Program-made: the position numbers and the translations under genes
Shown here: positions 52,580 through 61,156 of the stretch, one piece after another
Layout: each line of letters opens with the position of its first letter
Position numbering within the stretch: the stretch's first letter is position 1
The notes under the pieces: generated by a model
What the model saw: the letters and a program-made list of their open reading frames with translations, nothing else
Database searches by the model: none
What the model was told of the DNA's origin: nothing
Origin: Butyrivibrio sp. FCS014
GTDB taxonomy: Bacteria; Bacillota; Clostridia; Lachnospirales; Lachnospiraceae
NCBI RefSeq assembly: GCF_000526935.1
Contig: NZ_JAHA01000003.1
Coordinates: 1-64,000, forward strand
Length of the DNA: 64,000 nucleotides
Direction: 5' to 3'

Positions 52580-54160
52580 TTGAATAATTTAATAATCAGA
52601 AAAGAAACTACAAGTGATTACTACGACACAGAACTGATGACCATGCGCGCTTTTTGGAACATTCACGGTCCGGGATGCAACGAGCATCTTATGGTCCACA
52701 AACTCCGCAGCGCTGATGAATACCTGCCGGAGCTCAGCCGCGTTGCAGAGCTTGATGGCAGGATAGTAGGCGCGATATTTTACTCAAAGGCCAAGGTCGT
52801 GGATGGCGATAAAGAACACGAAGTGCTGACCTTCGGACCTCTGGCCGTTGAGCCTACATGCTTTAGCGCAGGGATAGGTGCGGCGCTGTTAAAAGAGACT
52901 ATTGCTCTTGCAAAGGCAGCAGGATACAAGGGAATCGTGATCTGCGGAGAGCCCGAGTATTATCCAAAGCACGGCTTTAAGACCTGCGACAACTTTGATA
53001 TCCATCACCCGGCATTTGGAAATGCAGATGCGTTTATGGCACTTCCTCTTAACGATGGATTCGAGGATATTCACGGCCTGTTCTATGAAGCACCCGTATT
53101 CGAGGAGTGCGAGGATGAAGATGAGGTAAAAGAGTTTACGAGTAAATTCCCGTATTACAAACCTCTTAAGCTTTCCTGCCAGTGGCTTCATGAAGAAAAA
53201 CTCGGAAGAATATCGCAGGTAAGCAAAAACAGCTACATGATAAAATTCTGGGAACAGGAAATTCCGGCCAAGTTAAAGGGAAACTTCTACGGTGAAGATG
53301 CAGACAAGCTTCCGGTAGTGGGAGACTATGTGACATTTCGCTATAACAGGCAGGGGGATTCAATGATCCTTTCTGTATGTGAGAGAACTAGCTTCCTCCA
53401 AAGACCCGACCAGGCCAAGACAGGAGTTATGCAGTACATGGTTTCCAACGTGGACTACTGCTTTATTGTCACGTCCCTTAATGAGGACTACAACTACAAC
53501 CGCATAGCAAGGTACGCAAGCGTTGCGCTTCAGGGAGGCTCTACTCCTGTTGTGATCCTCACCAAATCAGACCTCTGCAACAATACAGGAAGATATGTGC
53601 GTGAGGTGGAGCAGATATCTGATAAGGTACGGGTTCATGCAATTTCGGCAATCTATGGCATCGGACTTGAGGAGCTCAGAGAATATCTGATCCCCGGAAA
53701 TACGATCTGCCTCATGGGCTCTTCCGGTGTCGGAAAATCAACGCTTGTCAACACTCTGATAGGGGAGGATATCATGAAGACCTCAGAGATCAGAAAAGAT
53801 GATGACAAGGGACGCCACACTACAACCATCAGAAGGCTTATCGAGACATCAAATGGAATCTGCTTTATTGACACTCCCGGAATGCGCGAAATAGGCATGG
53901 CAAACACCGCTGAAGGTATTGATGATACCTTTTCCGATATTGTAGAATTGGAATGTCAGTGCAAATTCAGTAACTGCAGGCACGAGACAGAGCCGGGATG
54001 CGCAATTAAAGCAGCCATCGCAAACGGTGAACTCTCCCCTGAGAGATATGCGCTGTACAAGAATCTTGGCTCAGAGAATACCAAGAACTATGCCAAGAAA
54101 AAAGAAATTTCCAAGTGGGCCAAGGCATATAAGAAAAACAATAACAGGTACATGGAATGA
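52580..54160 (+). CDS. GNAT-RsgA fusion, ribosome-assembly GTPase with acetyltransferase head
   Basis: Residues 1-165 are a GNAT domain (TFGPLAVEPTCFSAGIGAALLKETIALA as the acetyl-CoA loop, then YYPKHGFKTC). Residues from about 205 are a full RsgA: an OB fold (GRISQVSKNSYMIKFW), a circularly permuted G domain with VILTKSDL near 327, GSSGVGKSTLVNTL near 379 and IDTPGMREIG near 429, and the zinc knuckle CQCKFSNCRHETEPGC near 457-472. RsgA GTPases mature the 30S subunit. The start is TTG at 52580 with AAGGAG ahead. It is coupled by ATGA to the carbamoyltransferase-like gene and sits behind an attenuator. Confidence 0.87.
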   Translation: MNNLIIRKETTSDYYDTELMTMRAFWNIHGPGCNEHLMVHKLRSADEYLPELSRVAELDGRIVGAIFYSKAKVVDGDKEHEVLTFGPLAVEPTCFSAGIGAALLKETIALAKAAGYKGIVICGEPEYYPKHGFKTCDNFDIHHPAFGNADAFMALPLNDGFEDIHGLFYEAPVFEECEDEDEVKEFTSKFPYYKPLKLSCQWLHEEKLGRISQVSKNSYMIKFWEQEIPAKLKGNFYGEDADKLPVVGDYVTFRYNRQGDSMILSVCERTSFLQRPDQAKTGVMQYMVSNVDYCFIVTSLNEDYNYNRIARYASVALQGGSTPVVILTKSDLCNNTGRYVREVEQISDKVRVHAISAIYGIGLEELREYLIPGNTICLMGSSGVGKSTLVNTLIGEDIMKTSEIRKDDDKGRHTTTIRRLIETSNGICFIDTPGMREIGMANTAEGIDDTFSDIVELECQCKFSNCRHETEPGCAIKAAIANGELSPERYALYKNLGSENTKNYAKKKEISKWAKAYKKNNNRYME

Positions 54161-54978
54161 AATCTTTTATAAGACTTACGGATCACAAAAAAGAAGAACT
54201 TCTTAAGATATTTGAAATTGCCGATACCATCGAGGAGTATGACGGATTCCTTAAAGGGAAGACCATAGTTATGTTCTTTCCGGCATCGAGCATAAGAACC
54301 AGAGTGTCTTTTGAAAAAGGAATATACCTTCTCGGTGGCCAGTCCATATTGTTCGATCCGAAGACACTGGATAAGAAAGAAGAAATAAAGGATGTGTGCG
54401 GATATCTGCAGAACTGGGCAGATGCTGTAATCGTGCGTTATCCTGATATTAGTATGTTAGACAGGATGGCTGATGCAATGTCAGCCCCTGTCATTAACGC
54501 TATGACTGATGACAATCATCCCTGCGAGATGATGTCCGATCTATACACACTTTCTGGAATCAGAGAGGATTACCTTGGCGATAAATACTTATTTGTCGGC
54601 GGCGATGGAAATATTGGAAAGGCCTGGAAAGAGGCATCGGATGCTTTTGGTCTTTCGCTGACTCAGTGTGGACCGGACAAATACCGCATCCCCGGAGTTC
54701 CTTACGGCGACAATCTGAATAATGCAATCGTAGGAAAAGACATTGTCTGCACCGATTCCATTCCATCGAGTATGCTTGAGAATTTTAAGAACTATCAAAT
54801 AACAAAAGACCTGATGGAGAAGGCAAATAATAATGCAATCCTGAATCCGTGTCCTCCGTTCTATCGTGGAGAAGAAGTATCTGCGGATGTGATCGATTCA
54901 GATTTCTTTGTGGGATATGAGTTTAAAAAGAATCTTTTGAAAGTTCAACAGGCAATCATGATCTATGCTTTGAGCTGA
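54157..54978 (+). CDS. Aspartate/ornithine carbamoyltransferase-like protein
   Basis: The 273-residue protein belongs to the carbamoyltransferase family: FFPASSIRTRVSFEKGIYLLGG near 46-67 holds the carbamoyl-phosphate Arg residues, and DNHPCEMMSDLYTL near 118-131 is the second binding block. The position of the usual HCLP (ornithine) or HPLP (aspartate) motif is NPCPPFYRGEE, so the second substrate may differ. It is shorter than typical OTCases by about 35 residues. The start overlaps the GNAT-RsgA stop by four bases, an unusual partner. Confidence 0.82.
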   Translation: MKSFIRLTDHKKEELLKIFEIADTIEEYDGFLKGKTIVMFFPASSIRTRVSFEKGIYLLGGQSILFDPKTLDKKEEIKDVCGYLQNWADAVIVRYPDISMLDRMADAMSAPVINAMTDDNHPCEMMSDLYTLSGIREDYLGDKYLFVGGDGNIGKAWKEASDAFGLSLTQCGPDKYRIPGVPYGDNLNNAIVGKDIVCTDSIPSSMLENFKNYQITKDLMEKANNNAILNPCPPFYRGEEVSADVIDSDFFVGYEFKKNLLKVQQAIMIYALS

Positions 54979-54996
54979 AGGAAAGAGGAGCGTGTT

Positions 54997-55869
54997 ATGA
55001 AAATACTTGTTGTGGGTGGAACAAGATTTTTTGGAATTCCAATGGTCAATGCACTACTGTCCGCCGGCCATGATGTGACAATTGCCACGAGAGGAAATGC
55101 CAAGGCGGATTTTGCAGGAGAAGTGAAGAGTGTTGTCTTTGACAGAACAGATTCTGACAGTATAAAAAGAGCTTTAAGCGGTCTTGAATTTGACGTAATA
55201 ATCGATAAGATTGCCTATGGCTCCAATGACGTAAAAGCTCTTTTGGAAAATGTAACCTGCGACAGGTATATTCAGATGTCCAGCTGCTCTGTTTATCATG
55301 AAGATCACGCGGATATCAGAGAAGAGGAATTCATAACAAAAGATCATCCTCTGAAATGGCAGGACAGACTTCCCGATTATCCCGAGACTAAGCGCAACGC
55401 AGAGCGTGCAGCTCTTGAGTTTATGGATGAAGCTTCATGCACTTTTGTGAGGTATCCTGTTGTTCTTGGAGAAAATGATTATACCGGACGACTTCGTTTC
55501 TATGTTGATCATATAAGAAGCGGGAGTCCTATGTACATTGATGATTGTGACAGAGCAATGTCTTTTATCCATGAAAAAGAAGCAGGGGAGTTCATCGCAT
55601 ACCTTGCAGATCACCCATGTGACGGCGCTGTGAACGGATGCTCAAACGGAGTCATAAAGATTTCGGAGATAATTGATTATGCTGAAAAGAAAATCGGTAA
55701 GACTGCGATTCTTGATGCTGCCGGCGACGCAGCGCCATACAATGGTCTGACAGATACACTTAGCTTTAATACTGACAAGGCGAGAGGCATTGGCTATACA
55801 TTTTCGGATTTAGGTGATTGGATATATGGGCTATTGGATAATTGCAACGCTTGCAGCGTTTTATGTTAA
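54997..55869 (+). CDS. NAD-dependent epimerase/dehydratase (SDR)
   Basis: The 290-residue protein begins with the dinucleotide-binding motif MKILVVGGTRFFGIPMVNALL, a typical variant (GGTRFFG) of extended SDRs. A strand with FDVIIDKIAYGSNDVKALLEN and YIQMSSCSVYHED follows; the catalytic Tyr-x-x-x-Lys is in DYPETKRNAERAALEF near residue 128. The role is probably nucleotide-sugar or small-molecule modification, or simply NAD-dependent oxidation. Its end overlaps the next membrane gene by 44 bases. Confidence 0.86.
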   Translation: MKILVVGGTRFFGIPMVNALLSAGHDVTIATRGNAKADFAGEVKSVVFDRTDSDSIKRALSGLEFDVIIDKIAYGSNDVKALLENVTCDRYIQMSSCSVYHEDHADIREEEFITKDHPLKWQDRLPDYPETKRNAERAALEFMDEASCTFVRYPVVLGENDYTGRLRFYVDHIRSGSPMYIDDCDRAMSFIHEKEAGEFIAYLADHPCDGAVNGCSNGVIKISEIIDYAEKKIGKTAILDAAGDAAPYNGLTDTLSFNTDKARGIGYTFSDLGDWIYGLLDNCNACSVLC

Positions 55870-56545
55870 GGGGCTTTGCGGATTCGCAAACACTCTTGTT
55901 TTTACGTCGATATTAAGCTTTACGGCTGCTAATATAAATATTTCGCCATTGGAACTTGTTCTTGGTTACCCGACTAACCTGATAATAAGCTGGAAAGAGA
56001 GAAAGGCAATTGACCTTAAGATTGTTCTTCCGCTGGCAATCATGGTGATTGTCGGAAGCTTTGGAGGAGCTCTTTTCCTGAAGAATGCGGATGTTACGCT
56101 GGTCAAGATAATCTTCGGAGTGCTGGTGATAATTGTGGGCATAGAGATGCTGCTCAGGGAATTGTCCCACAAGAAGGTGGGGAGCTCGAAGATACTGCTT
56201 ACGATAATAGGTATTCTGTCGGGATTTCTGTGTGGGCTCTTTGGAGTCGGCGCTCTGCTAGGTGCCTATATTGGCAGGACGACAGATGATATGAAGTCTT
56301 TCAAGGCCAATATCTGCACAGTATTTGTGATTGAGAACACCTTTAGAGTAGGGCTGTATCTCTTTTACGGAATTCTCACTGTTGCTGCACTTAAAAGAGC
56401 TCTGGTGCTTGCACCATTCATGATTATCGGACTGGTGGCAGGAATGCTGAGTGCCGGCAGGATTAGTGAGAGGGTAGTAAAAAAGATTGTGATCATCCTG
56501 CTGATCGTTTCAGGAGTAACATTAATTCTGAATAATGTATTGTAA
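55826..56545 (+). CDS. TauE/SafE family permease
   Basis: The 239-residue protein has seven or eight membrane segments and the family's repeated pattern: GLCGFANTLVFTSILSF near the start and GFLCGLFGVGALLGAYIGR in the second half. Members export sulphite, sulphonates or similar anions. I chose ATG 55826, nine bases after AGGTG inside the SDR end; a GTG at 55814 is possible. A terminator follows the stop, so this closes the operon from 52.5 kb. Confidence 0.85.
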   Translation: MGYWIIATLAAFYVKGLCGFANTLVFTSILSFTAANINISPLELVLGYPTNLIISWKERKAIDLKIVLPLAIMVIVGSFGGALFLKNADVTLVKIIFGVLVIIVGIEMLLRELSHKKVGSSKILLTIIGILSGFLCGLFGVGALLGAYIGRTTDDMKSFKANICTVFVIENTFRVGLYLFYGILTVAALKRALVLAPFMIIGLVAGMLSAGRISERVVKKIVIILLIVSGVTLILNNVL

Positions 56546-56585
56546 AGAGGTTCAAAGAGGTTCTTTGCGAGCCTCTTATTTTTTT
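56545..56585 (+). terminator. Terminator after the TauE/SafE gene
   Basis: AAGAGGTTC pairs with GAGCCTCTT and is followed by ATTTTTTT. Confidence 0.85.
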
Positions 56586-56605
56586 GCATTTTTTCGCAAA
56601 AACTG

Positions 56606-56636
56606 TTGACCCTGACGTTGCGTAATAGTTTAAGCT
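56606..56636 (+). promoter_or_regulatory. MerR-type promoter/operator with 19-bp spacer
   Basis: TTGACC and TAAGCT are 19 bases apart, and the spacer contains CTGACGTTGCGTAAT, the ACGTTGCGT box typical of MerR/TipA-type operators. The overlong spacer is characteristic of this family; the regulator lies 29 bases downstream, so it most likely controls itself. Confidence 0.78.
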
Positions 56637-56664
56637 ATAATTACACGTGAAGGAGATGAAAGCC

Positions 56665-57393
56665 ATGATGACAGTAAATGAAGTAAGTAAACTGACAGGA
56701 GTGAGTATACGCACCTTGCAGTATTATGACAAAATAGGGCTTCTTGCGCCGGCGGAGTATACCGGGGCCGGATACAGGCTGTATGACGATGCAGCCCTGG
56801 AGAAGCTGCAACAGATTTTACTGTTCAGGGAGCTGGAGTTTCCGCTAAAAGATATAAAAGAAATTGTGACCAGATCTGATTTTGACAAGAGGAAAGCACT
56901 GGATCAGCAGATTGGGCTCCTGGAACTTAAGAAGGAGCACATCGAGAACCTGATCGATATGTGCAAAGGACTAAAACTGAGAGGAGTGAGAAAATTGGAT
57001 TTTAAAGCATTTGATATAAGTAAAATTGATGAATACGCAAAAAGAGCAAAAGAGCAGTGGGGAAAGACTCCCGAATTCAAAGAGTTTGAAGAAAAGGATA
57101 AGAATCGCACCGATTCTGAAAAGTCAGATATGATGGCAGATTTCATGAAGATATTTGAGGAGTTCGGTGCAATGAAGGATTCAGATCACGCATCCGATAA
57201 GGTCCAGGCTCAGGTTAAGAAGCTTCAGGCCTACATCACTGATCATTTCTACCACTGCACCGATGAGATTCTCTTTAGCCTTGGCAAGATGTATACCGGG
57301 GCCGGAGAGTTCACCGACAACATCGACAAGATGGGCGGCGAAGGAACTGCAGAGTTTGTCTATCAGGCAATCAAGGTATATTGCGGCAAGTAA
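56665..57393 (+). CDS. MerR family regulator with TipAS domain
   Basis: The 242-residue protein has the MerR winged helix (VNEVSKLTGVSIRTLQYYDKIGLLAPAEYTGAGYRLYDD), a dimer helix, and a C-terminal TipAS-like domain from about 115 (KEQWGKTPEFKEFEEKDKNRT, then the helical GMYTGAGEFTDNIDKMGGEGTAEFVYQAIKVY). TipA proteins bind thiopeptide-like and other macrocyclic drugs in that domain. Start ATG 56665 has AAGGAG nine bases ahead. The operator upstream fits self-activation. The closest potential targets are its own gene and the permease before it. Confidence 0.9.
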   Translation: MMTVNEVSKLTGVSIRTLQYYDKIGLLAPAEYTGAGYRLYDDAALEKLQQILLFRELEFPLKDIKEIVTRSDFDKRKALDQQIGLLELKKEHIENLIDMCKGLKLRGVRKLDFKAFDISKIDEYAKRAKEQWGKTPEFKEFEEKDKNRTDSEKSDMMADFMKIFEEFGAMKDSDHASDKVQAQVKKLQAYITDHFYHCTDEILFSLGKMYTGAGEFTDNIDKMGGEGTAEFVYQAIKVYCGK

Positions 57394-57433
57394 TGAATTG
57401 TCAGTAAAAATAACCTATAGACAGAAAATTGTA

Positions 57434-57462
57434 TTGACAATGCTCTAAGTGTCCCGTATACT
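57434..57462 (+). promoter_or_regulatory. Promoter before the nucleoside phosphorylase leader
   Basis: TTGACA and TATACT are exactly 17 bases apart, near consensus. It is followed by a hairpin-terminator leader. Confidence 0.82.
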
Positions 57463-57498
57463 TACAACTAATTATTTCATCGGAGCACTGACAACTTT

Positions 57499-57536
57499 AG
57501 ACCTTATCAAGCACATGTTTGGTAAGGTCTTTTTTC
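57499..57536 (+). terminator. Attenuator terminator before the nucleoside phosphorylase
   Basis: AGACCTTA pairs with TAAGGTCT (inner CAA/TTG), followed by TTTTT. It sits 40 bases after the promoter and 25 bases before the gene. No clear leader peptide or known riboswitch is seen in the 40 bases before it. Confidence 0.8.
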
Positions 57537-57557
57537 ATACAAAAAGGAGGGCATGAG

Positions 57558-58328
57558 ATGATAATTAAGAATGAGATACCAATACTTGAATACGATGATC
57601 ACTCAGTCGAAGTCATAACTCCAAACCACGACTGGCCTGAGCTTAAGCTCCCGAAGAAGTGCCTCTTTACATTTCTGGGCGACGTGGTTTCGAAATTTGC
57701 GCAGGAGCATAATGCTGAGGTGGTGGAGAACTTTATCACCGTTTCATATACTGTTAAGATATACGTTCTTAATGAAAACGGTGAAGATATTTGTCTTGTA
57801 CAGTCTTTGATAGGGGCTCCGGGAGCAGCGTCTTTAGTTGACTGCCTCATAAGCTGCGGGTGCGAAAAGATAATTGCTGTAGGCTCATGCGGAGTTCTTG
57901 CAGATCTTCCTGAGAACGTCTTTATTGTTCCAACAAAAGCTCTTAGGGCTGAAGGCACATCCTATCACTATCTACCGGCTTCGAGATATATCGAGCTGGA
58001 TAAAGAACCGGTGGCAGCAATTGAGAGGTGTTTTAATAAACATGACCTTCCATTTGTAACCTGCACCACCTGGACTACAGATGCATTTTTCAGAGAGACA
58101 AAAGACATGGTAAAATATCGTTTGGAGGAAGGATGCTCTGTAGTTGAGATGGAGTGTGCTTCACTTGCCGCAGTATGCAGAAAGCGAGGAGCAAGCTTTG
58201 GCCAGTTCCTGTTTACAGCTGATTCTCTTGCAAATGTTCATGAATATGACGTAAGAGATTTTGGAACAGGTTCACATGAAAAGGCTTTGCTGCTGGGACT
58301 GGACGTACTGAAGGAATACACAGACTGA
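57558..58328 (+). CDS. Nucleoside phosphorylase
   Basis: The 256-residue protein belongs to the purine nucleoside/uridine phosphorylase family: VQSLIGAPGAASLVDCLISCGCEKIIAVGSCGVL near 88-121, with the phosphate and Gly-Ser-Cys-Gly segments, and the block VVEMECASLAAVCRKRG near 196-212 with the nucleoside-binding Glu-Met-Glu. The Asp in TADSLAN is the likely base contact. The specific nucleoside is not clear. Start ATG 57558 follows GGAGGGC. Control is likely through the terminator upstream. Confidence 0.87.
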   Translation: MIIKNEIPILEYDDHSVEVITPNHDWPELKLPKKCLFTFLGDVVSKFAQEHNAEVVENFITVSYTVKIYVLNENGEDICLVQSLIGAPGAASLVDCLISCGCEKIIAVGSCGVLADLPENVFIVPTKALRAEGTSYHYLPASRYIELDKEPVAAIERCFNKHDLPFVTCTTWTTDAFFRETKDMVKYRLEEGCSVVEMECASLAAVCRKRGASFGQFLFTADSLANVHEYDVRDFGTGSHEKALLLGLDVLKEYTD

Positions 58329-58349
58329 CAGGAAAGGAACCACCAAAAA

Positions 58350-59120
58350 ATGACAATAGAAGATATAAAGCAGGCAGCCCGGGAGGCAGGAGACATCTTA
58401 CTCACAGCCAGACGCCCAAAGATCATGGAGAAATCAGGACATGCGAACTTCGTAACCGAGACGGATGAGACGGTACAGAGGTTTCTTGTTGATAAGTTAA
58501 AAGAGATTCTTCCCGGAGCAGAGTTTCTGGGAGAAGAGGACGGGCAGGACGTATTCTCAGCCAAGATGGCAAGCGGTTTTTGTTTTGTAATAGACCCCAT
58601 AGACGGAACGTCCAATTTCATCTATGAATACAGACCATCAGTAGTATCCATCGGTCTTCTGAAAGATGGAAAGCCCTACATGGCTGTAGTCTACAACCCC
58701 TACGATGACATGATGTTCTCAGCCATTGCAGGAGAAGGTGCATATATGAACGGAGAGAGGATAATGTCCTCTGAGGCGCCCTTGTCAGAGCAACTCGCCT
58801 GCTTTGGTACTGCGCCATATTACGAGGAACTTAGAGATAAGTCTTTTGACATAGCAAAAGAGCTCCTTCCGCTGTGCGTGGACCTTAGAAGATCCGGAAC
58901 TGCAGCCTGGGATATGTGCTGCGTCGCCATCGGAAGGTGCGGACTGTACTTTGAGCTTAAAATCCAGATATGGGACTACGCTGCAGCAGCTCTCATTGCG
59001 CAGGAAGCGGGCTGCAGTGTGACAGACATAGAAGGCAAGCCCCTTTCATACACAGGGGCTTCATCAGCGCTTTGCATGAGCAGGGGAGTAAAAGAGATAC
59101 CGGAGTGCTTTGGGGCATGA
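58350..59120 (+). CDS. Inositol monophosphatase family protein
   Basis: The 256-residue protein has the metal-binding motifs of the family: FLGEEDGQD near 60-68, IDPIDGTSNFIYEYR near 79-93 and GTAAWDMCCVAIGRCG near 180-195 with the Trp-Asp pair. Substrates range from inositol phosphates to pAp and sugar phosphates. The start ATG 58350 follows AAAGGAAC. The last 45 bases and stop occur again, in changed form, just downstream. Confidence 0.9.
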   Translation: MTIEDIKQAAREAGDILLTARRPKIMEKSGHANFVTETDETVQRFLVDKLKEILPGAEFLGEEDGQDVFSAKMASGFCFVIDPIDGTSNFIYEYRPSVVSIGLLKDGKPYMAVVYNPYDDMMFSAIAGEGAYMNGERIMSSEAPLSEQLACFGTAPYYEELRDKSFDIAKELLPLCVDLRRSGTAAWDMCCVAIGRCGLYFELKIQIWDYAAAALIAQEAGCSVTDIEGKPLSYTGASSALCMSRGVKEIPECFGA

Positions 59121-59175
59121 CCTTGTTACGCATGAGCAGGGAGTAAAAGAGGTGCCGAAGTGCTTTGGAACATGA
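59074..59175 (+). repeat. Tandem duplication of the phosphatase gene's 3' end
   Basis: Two copies, period about 56 bases, start GCATGAGCAGG (59074 and 59130) and run through AGTAAAAGAG and GTGCTTTGG to CATGA. They differ by several substitutions and one missing G, roughly 87 percent identical by eye. The second copy lies after the stop. Confidence 0.85.
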
Positions 59176-59276
59176 GCCTTTTTGCAGAACTGGTTAAATA
59201 TGCGGAAGTGACAGACAGTAGTTGCTGTGGTAAGTTTTTATAGTAGGAAAAAGTGTTGTTTAATGGAGGAAAAAAG

Positions 59277-60194
59277 ATGAGCAATGAAATGAATAATGAA
59301 TTGGAACAGGAAGCACCTGTTCAGAAGAAACCCGGGGTGGCAAAAGAGGTGATCGGGATCATCGTGGTATTTATTCTGATGCTTCTGCTGAATATTCTTG
59401 TAAGTACAGTGCTTGTACTGGCTGAAGTTGAAGTCCCCCTTGTGATTTTCGGAACTATTACCGAGGTCGTAGTAGTTCTTCCCGCTATAATCTATACCAG
59501 GATGAAGAAGGAACGTGTCATAGAGAGCTTTGGTTTCAGGAAGATCAAGCTTTCAACAATTCCCTGGACCGTTCTTCTTACAATAGTCAGCGCCCCGCTT
59601 TTATGGTGTGCTAATTCTCTGTCACAGGTTTTTGTTCCCAACACCGTTGTGGCAGCATCAGATCAGTTTACTTCAGGATCTTTACTGGCATCCTATATTG
59701 TTGTGGCAATTGTTGCACCTGTATGTGAGGAGTCAGCCATGAGAGGCTTCTGCTTCAACAGATTCAGAAGAGTTACTTCCCTTGCTGTGGCAGCAGCTGT
59801 TTCCGGAATAATGTTTGGCATCCTTCACCTTAATATCAATCAGATGTGCTATGCCATAGTTCTTGGCGTAATTTTTGCCCTTGCCAACTTTGCCAGCGGA
59901 AGTATCTGGACATCGATCATTATGCACTTTATATTTAACAGCTTTGGTTTCCTGGCTCTTGCAGCAGCGCAGGCAGCAGCTGAACTGTCAGGAACTGATA
60001 TTGCACAGCAGGCTGAGGTGGCCAGAACAGAGTCCAACGTTATGCTGATAGCAGGTCTTGTCCTTCTGGTTATTTCCGTAGGACTTTCATTCATTATCAG
60101 GAAGGTTTTAAGAAGGATCGCCATGAATGAGAACAATCAGGAAGCGGTAGAAGTATTCAGCAAGAAGAAAAACAAGGAAGCAGTAGCTGAGTAA
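59277..60194 (+). CDS. CPBP family intramembrane metalloprotease
   Basis: The 305-residue protein has eight membrane segments and the CPBP motifs EESAMRGFCFNRFRRV near 152, FGILHLNINQ near 182 and IIMHFIFNSFGF near 217. It has a charged N-terminus (NEMNNELEQEAPVQKKPG) and a Lys-rich C-terminal tail. The ATG at 59277, behind GGAGG, is preferred to the longer frame. This is the second CPBP protease of the window; the two are not similar enough outside the motifs to call a recent duplicate. Confidence 0.88.
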   Translation: MSNEMNNELEQEAPVQKKPGVAKEVIGIIVVFILMLLLNILVSTVLVLAEVEVPLVIFGTITEVVVVLPAIIYTRMKKERVIESFGFRKIKLSTIPWTVLLTIVSAPLLWCANSLSQVFVPNTVVAASDQFTSGSLLASYIVVAIVAPVCEESAMRGFCFNRFRRVTSLAVAAAVSGIMFGILHLNINQMCYAIVLGVIFALANFASGSIWTSIIMHFIFNSFGFLALAAAQAAAELSGTDIAQQAEVARTESNVMLIAGLVLLVISVGLSFIIRKVLRRIAMNENNQEAVEVFSKKKNKEAVAE

Positions 60195-60238
60195 AAAGAG
60201 GCAATCACGCAGCAAATTGCACAGACAGGAGATAAAGC

Positions 60239-61156
60239 ATGGGCAAAAGAGTCTTAAACAGTTTTGCAAGTGATTTTGAAAAGATGGGAAAGCAGGAGCT
60301 TCTAAGCGCCATTGCCGAAAGCGAAGGAAGAACCATTATGACGGAATGCATCGGCATGTTTACGCCACAGTGCGAGGATGTGTCAAATGCGGAGCTGTGC
60401 GCGGCTTTTGGCTCCGACTTTATTCTCTGCAATATTTTCGACGTGTGGAATCCCGATATAAATGGACTTCCGGACCACAAACCGGAAGATACCGTAAGAC
60501 TTATGAAGAAACTTACAGGCCTTCCTCTTGGGATCAACTTAGAACCGGGAAAAATTGTGGAGGGTTCTGACAACCCCTGGGCACTGACAAAAGGCCGTGT
60601 TGCCAACGCTGAAAATGCAATCCGTGCCAGGGATATGGGAGTTAACCTTATCCTCATAACAGGTAATCCGGGCATAGGGGTAACCAACGAGGGAATCCTT
60701 AATGCCATCAGGGAGATAAAAGAGGCAGTGGGAGAAGATGTTATCATAGCATCCGGCAAGATGCATGCTGCAGGCGTGGTATCCGAAGGAGCTGATGCTA
60801 TTCTTACCATGGAAGATATTGATGCCTTCTCTGAAGCGGGAGCGGACATCATTCTTCTTCCCGCACCCGGGACAGTTCCCGGAATAACCCTTGAGTGGGC
60901 AAGAGAGCGTGTTACCCATATTCATAAGCTGGGAAAACTTTCAATGACTGCCATTGGCACAAGCCAGGAGGGCACCGACGAAGAGACGATAAGGCAGATA
61001 GCTCTTTTGTGCAAGCAGACCGGAACTGACCTTCACCACATCGGAGACAGCGGCCATCCCGGAATTGCAGCACCTAAGAACATTATGGCATACAGCATCA
61101 GTATTCGAGGCATCCGTCATACCTACCATCGAATGGCTGCCAGTGTCAGAAGATGA
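60239..61156 (+). CDS. TIM-barrel protein of unknown function
   Basis: The 305-residue protein looks like an eight-stranded barrel of the type found in phosphoenolpyruvate-mutase or indole-glycerol-like enzymes: GINLEPGKIVEGSDNPWAL, NLILITGNPGIGVTNEGI, IASGKMHAAGVVSEGADAILTMEDIDAF and AGADIILLPAPGTVPGIT. Glycine/aspartate-rich loops at strand ends fit phosphate or sugar binding. A widespread group with the same blocks carries various misleading names; I assign none. Its stop abuts the stop of the converging acyltransferase gene. Confidence 0.75.
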   Translation: MGKRVLNSFASDFEKMGKQELLSAIAESEGRTIMTECIGMFTPQCEDVSNAELCAAFGSDFILCNIFDVWNPDINGLPDHKPEDTVRLMKKLTGLPLGINLEPGKIVEGSDNPWALTKGRVANAENAIRARDMGVNLILITGNPGIGVTNEGILNAIREIKEAVGEDVIIASGKMHAAGVVSEGADAILTMEDIDAFSEAGADIILLPAPGTVPGITLEWARERVTHIHKLGKLSMTAIGTSQEGTDEETIRQIALLCKQTGTDLHHIGDSGHPGIAAPKNIMAYSISIRGIRHTYHRMAASVRR

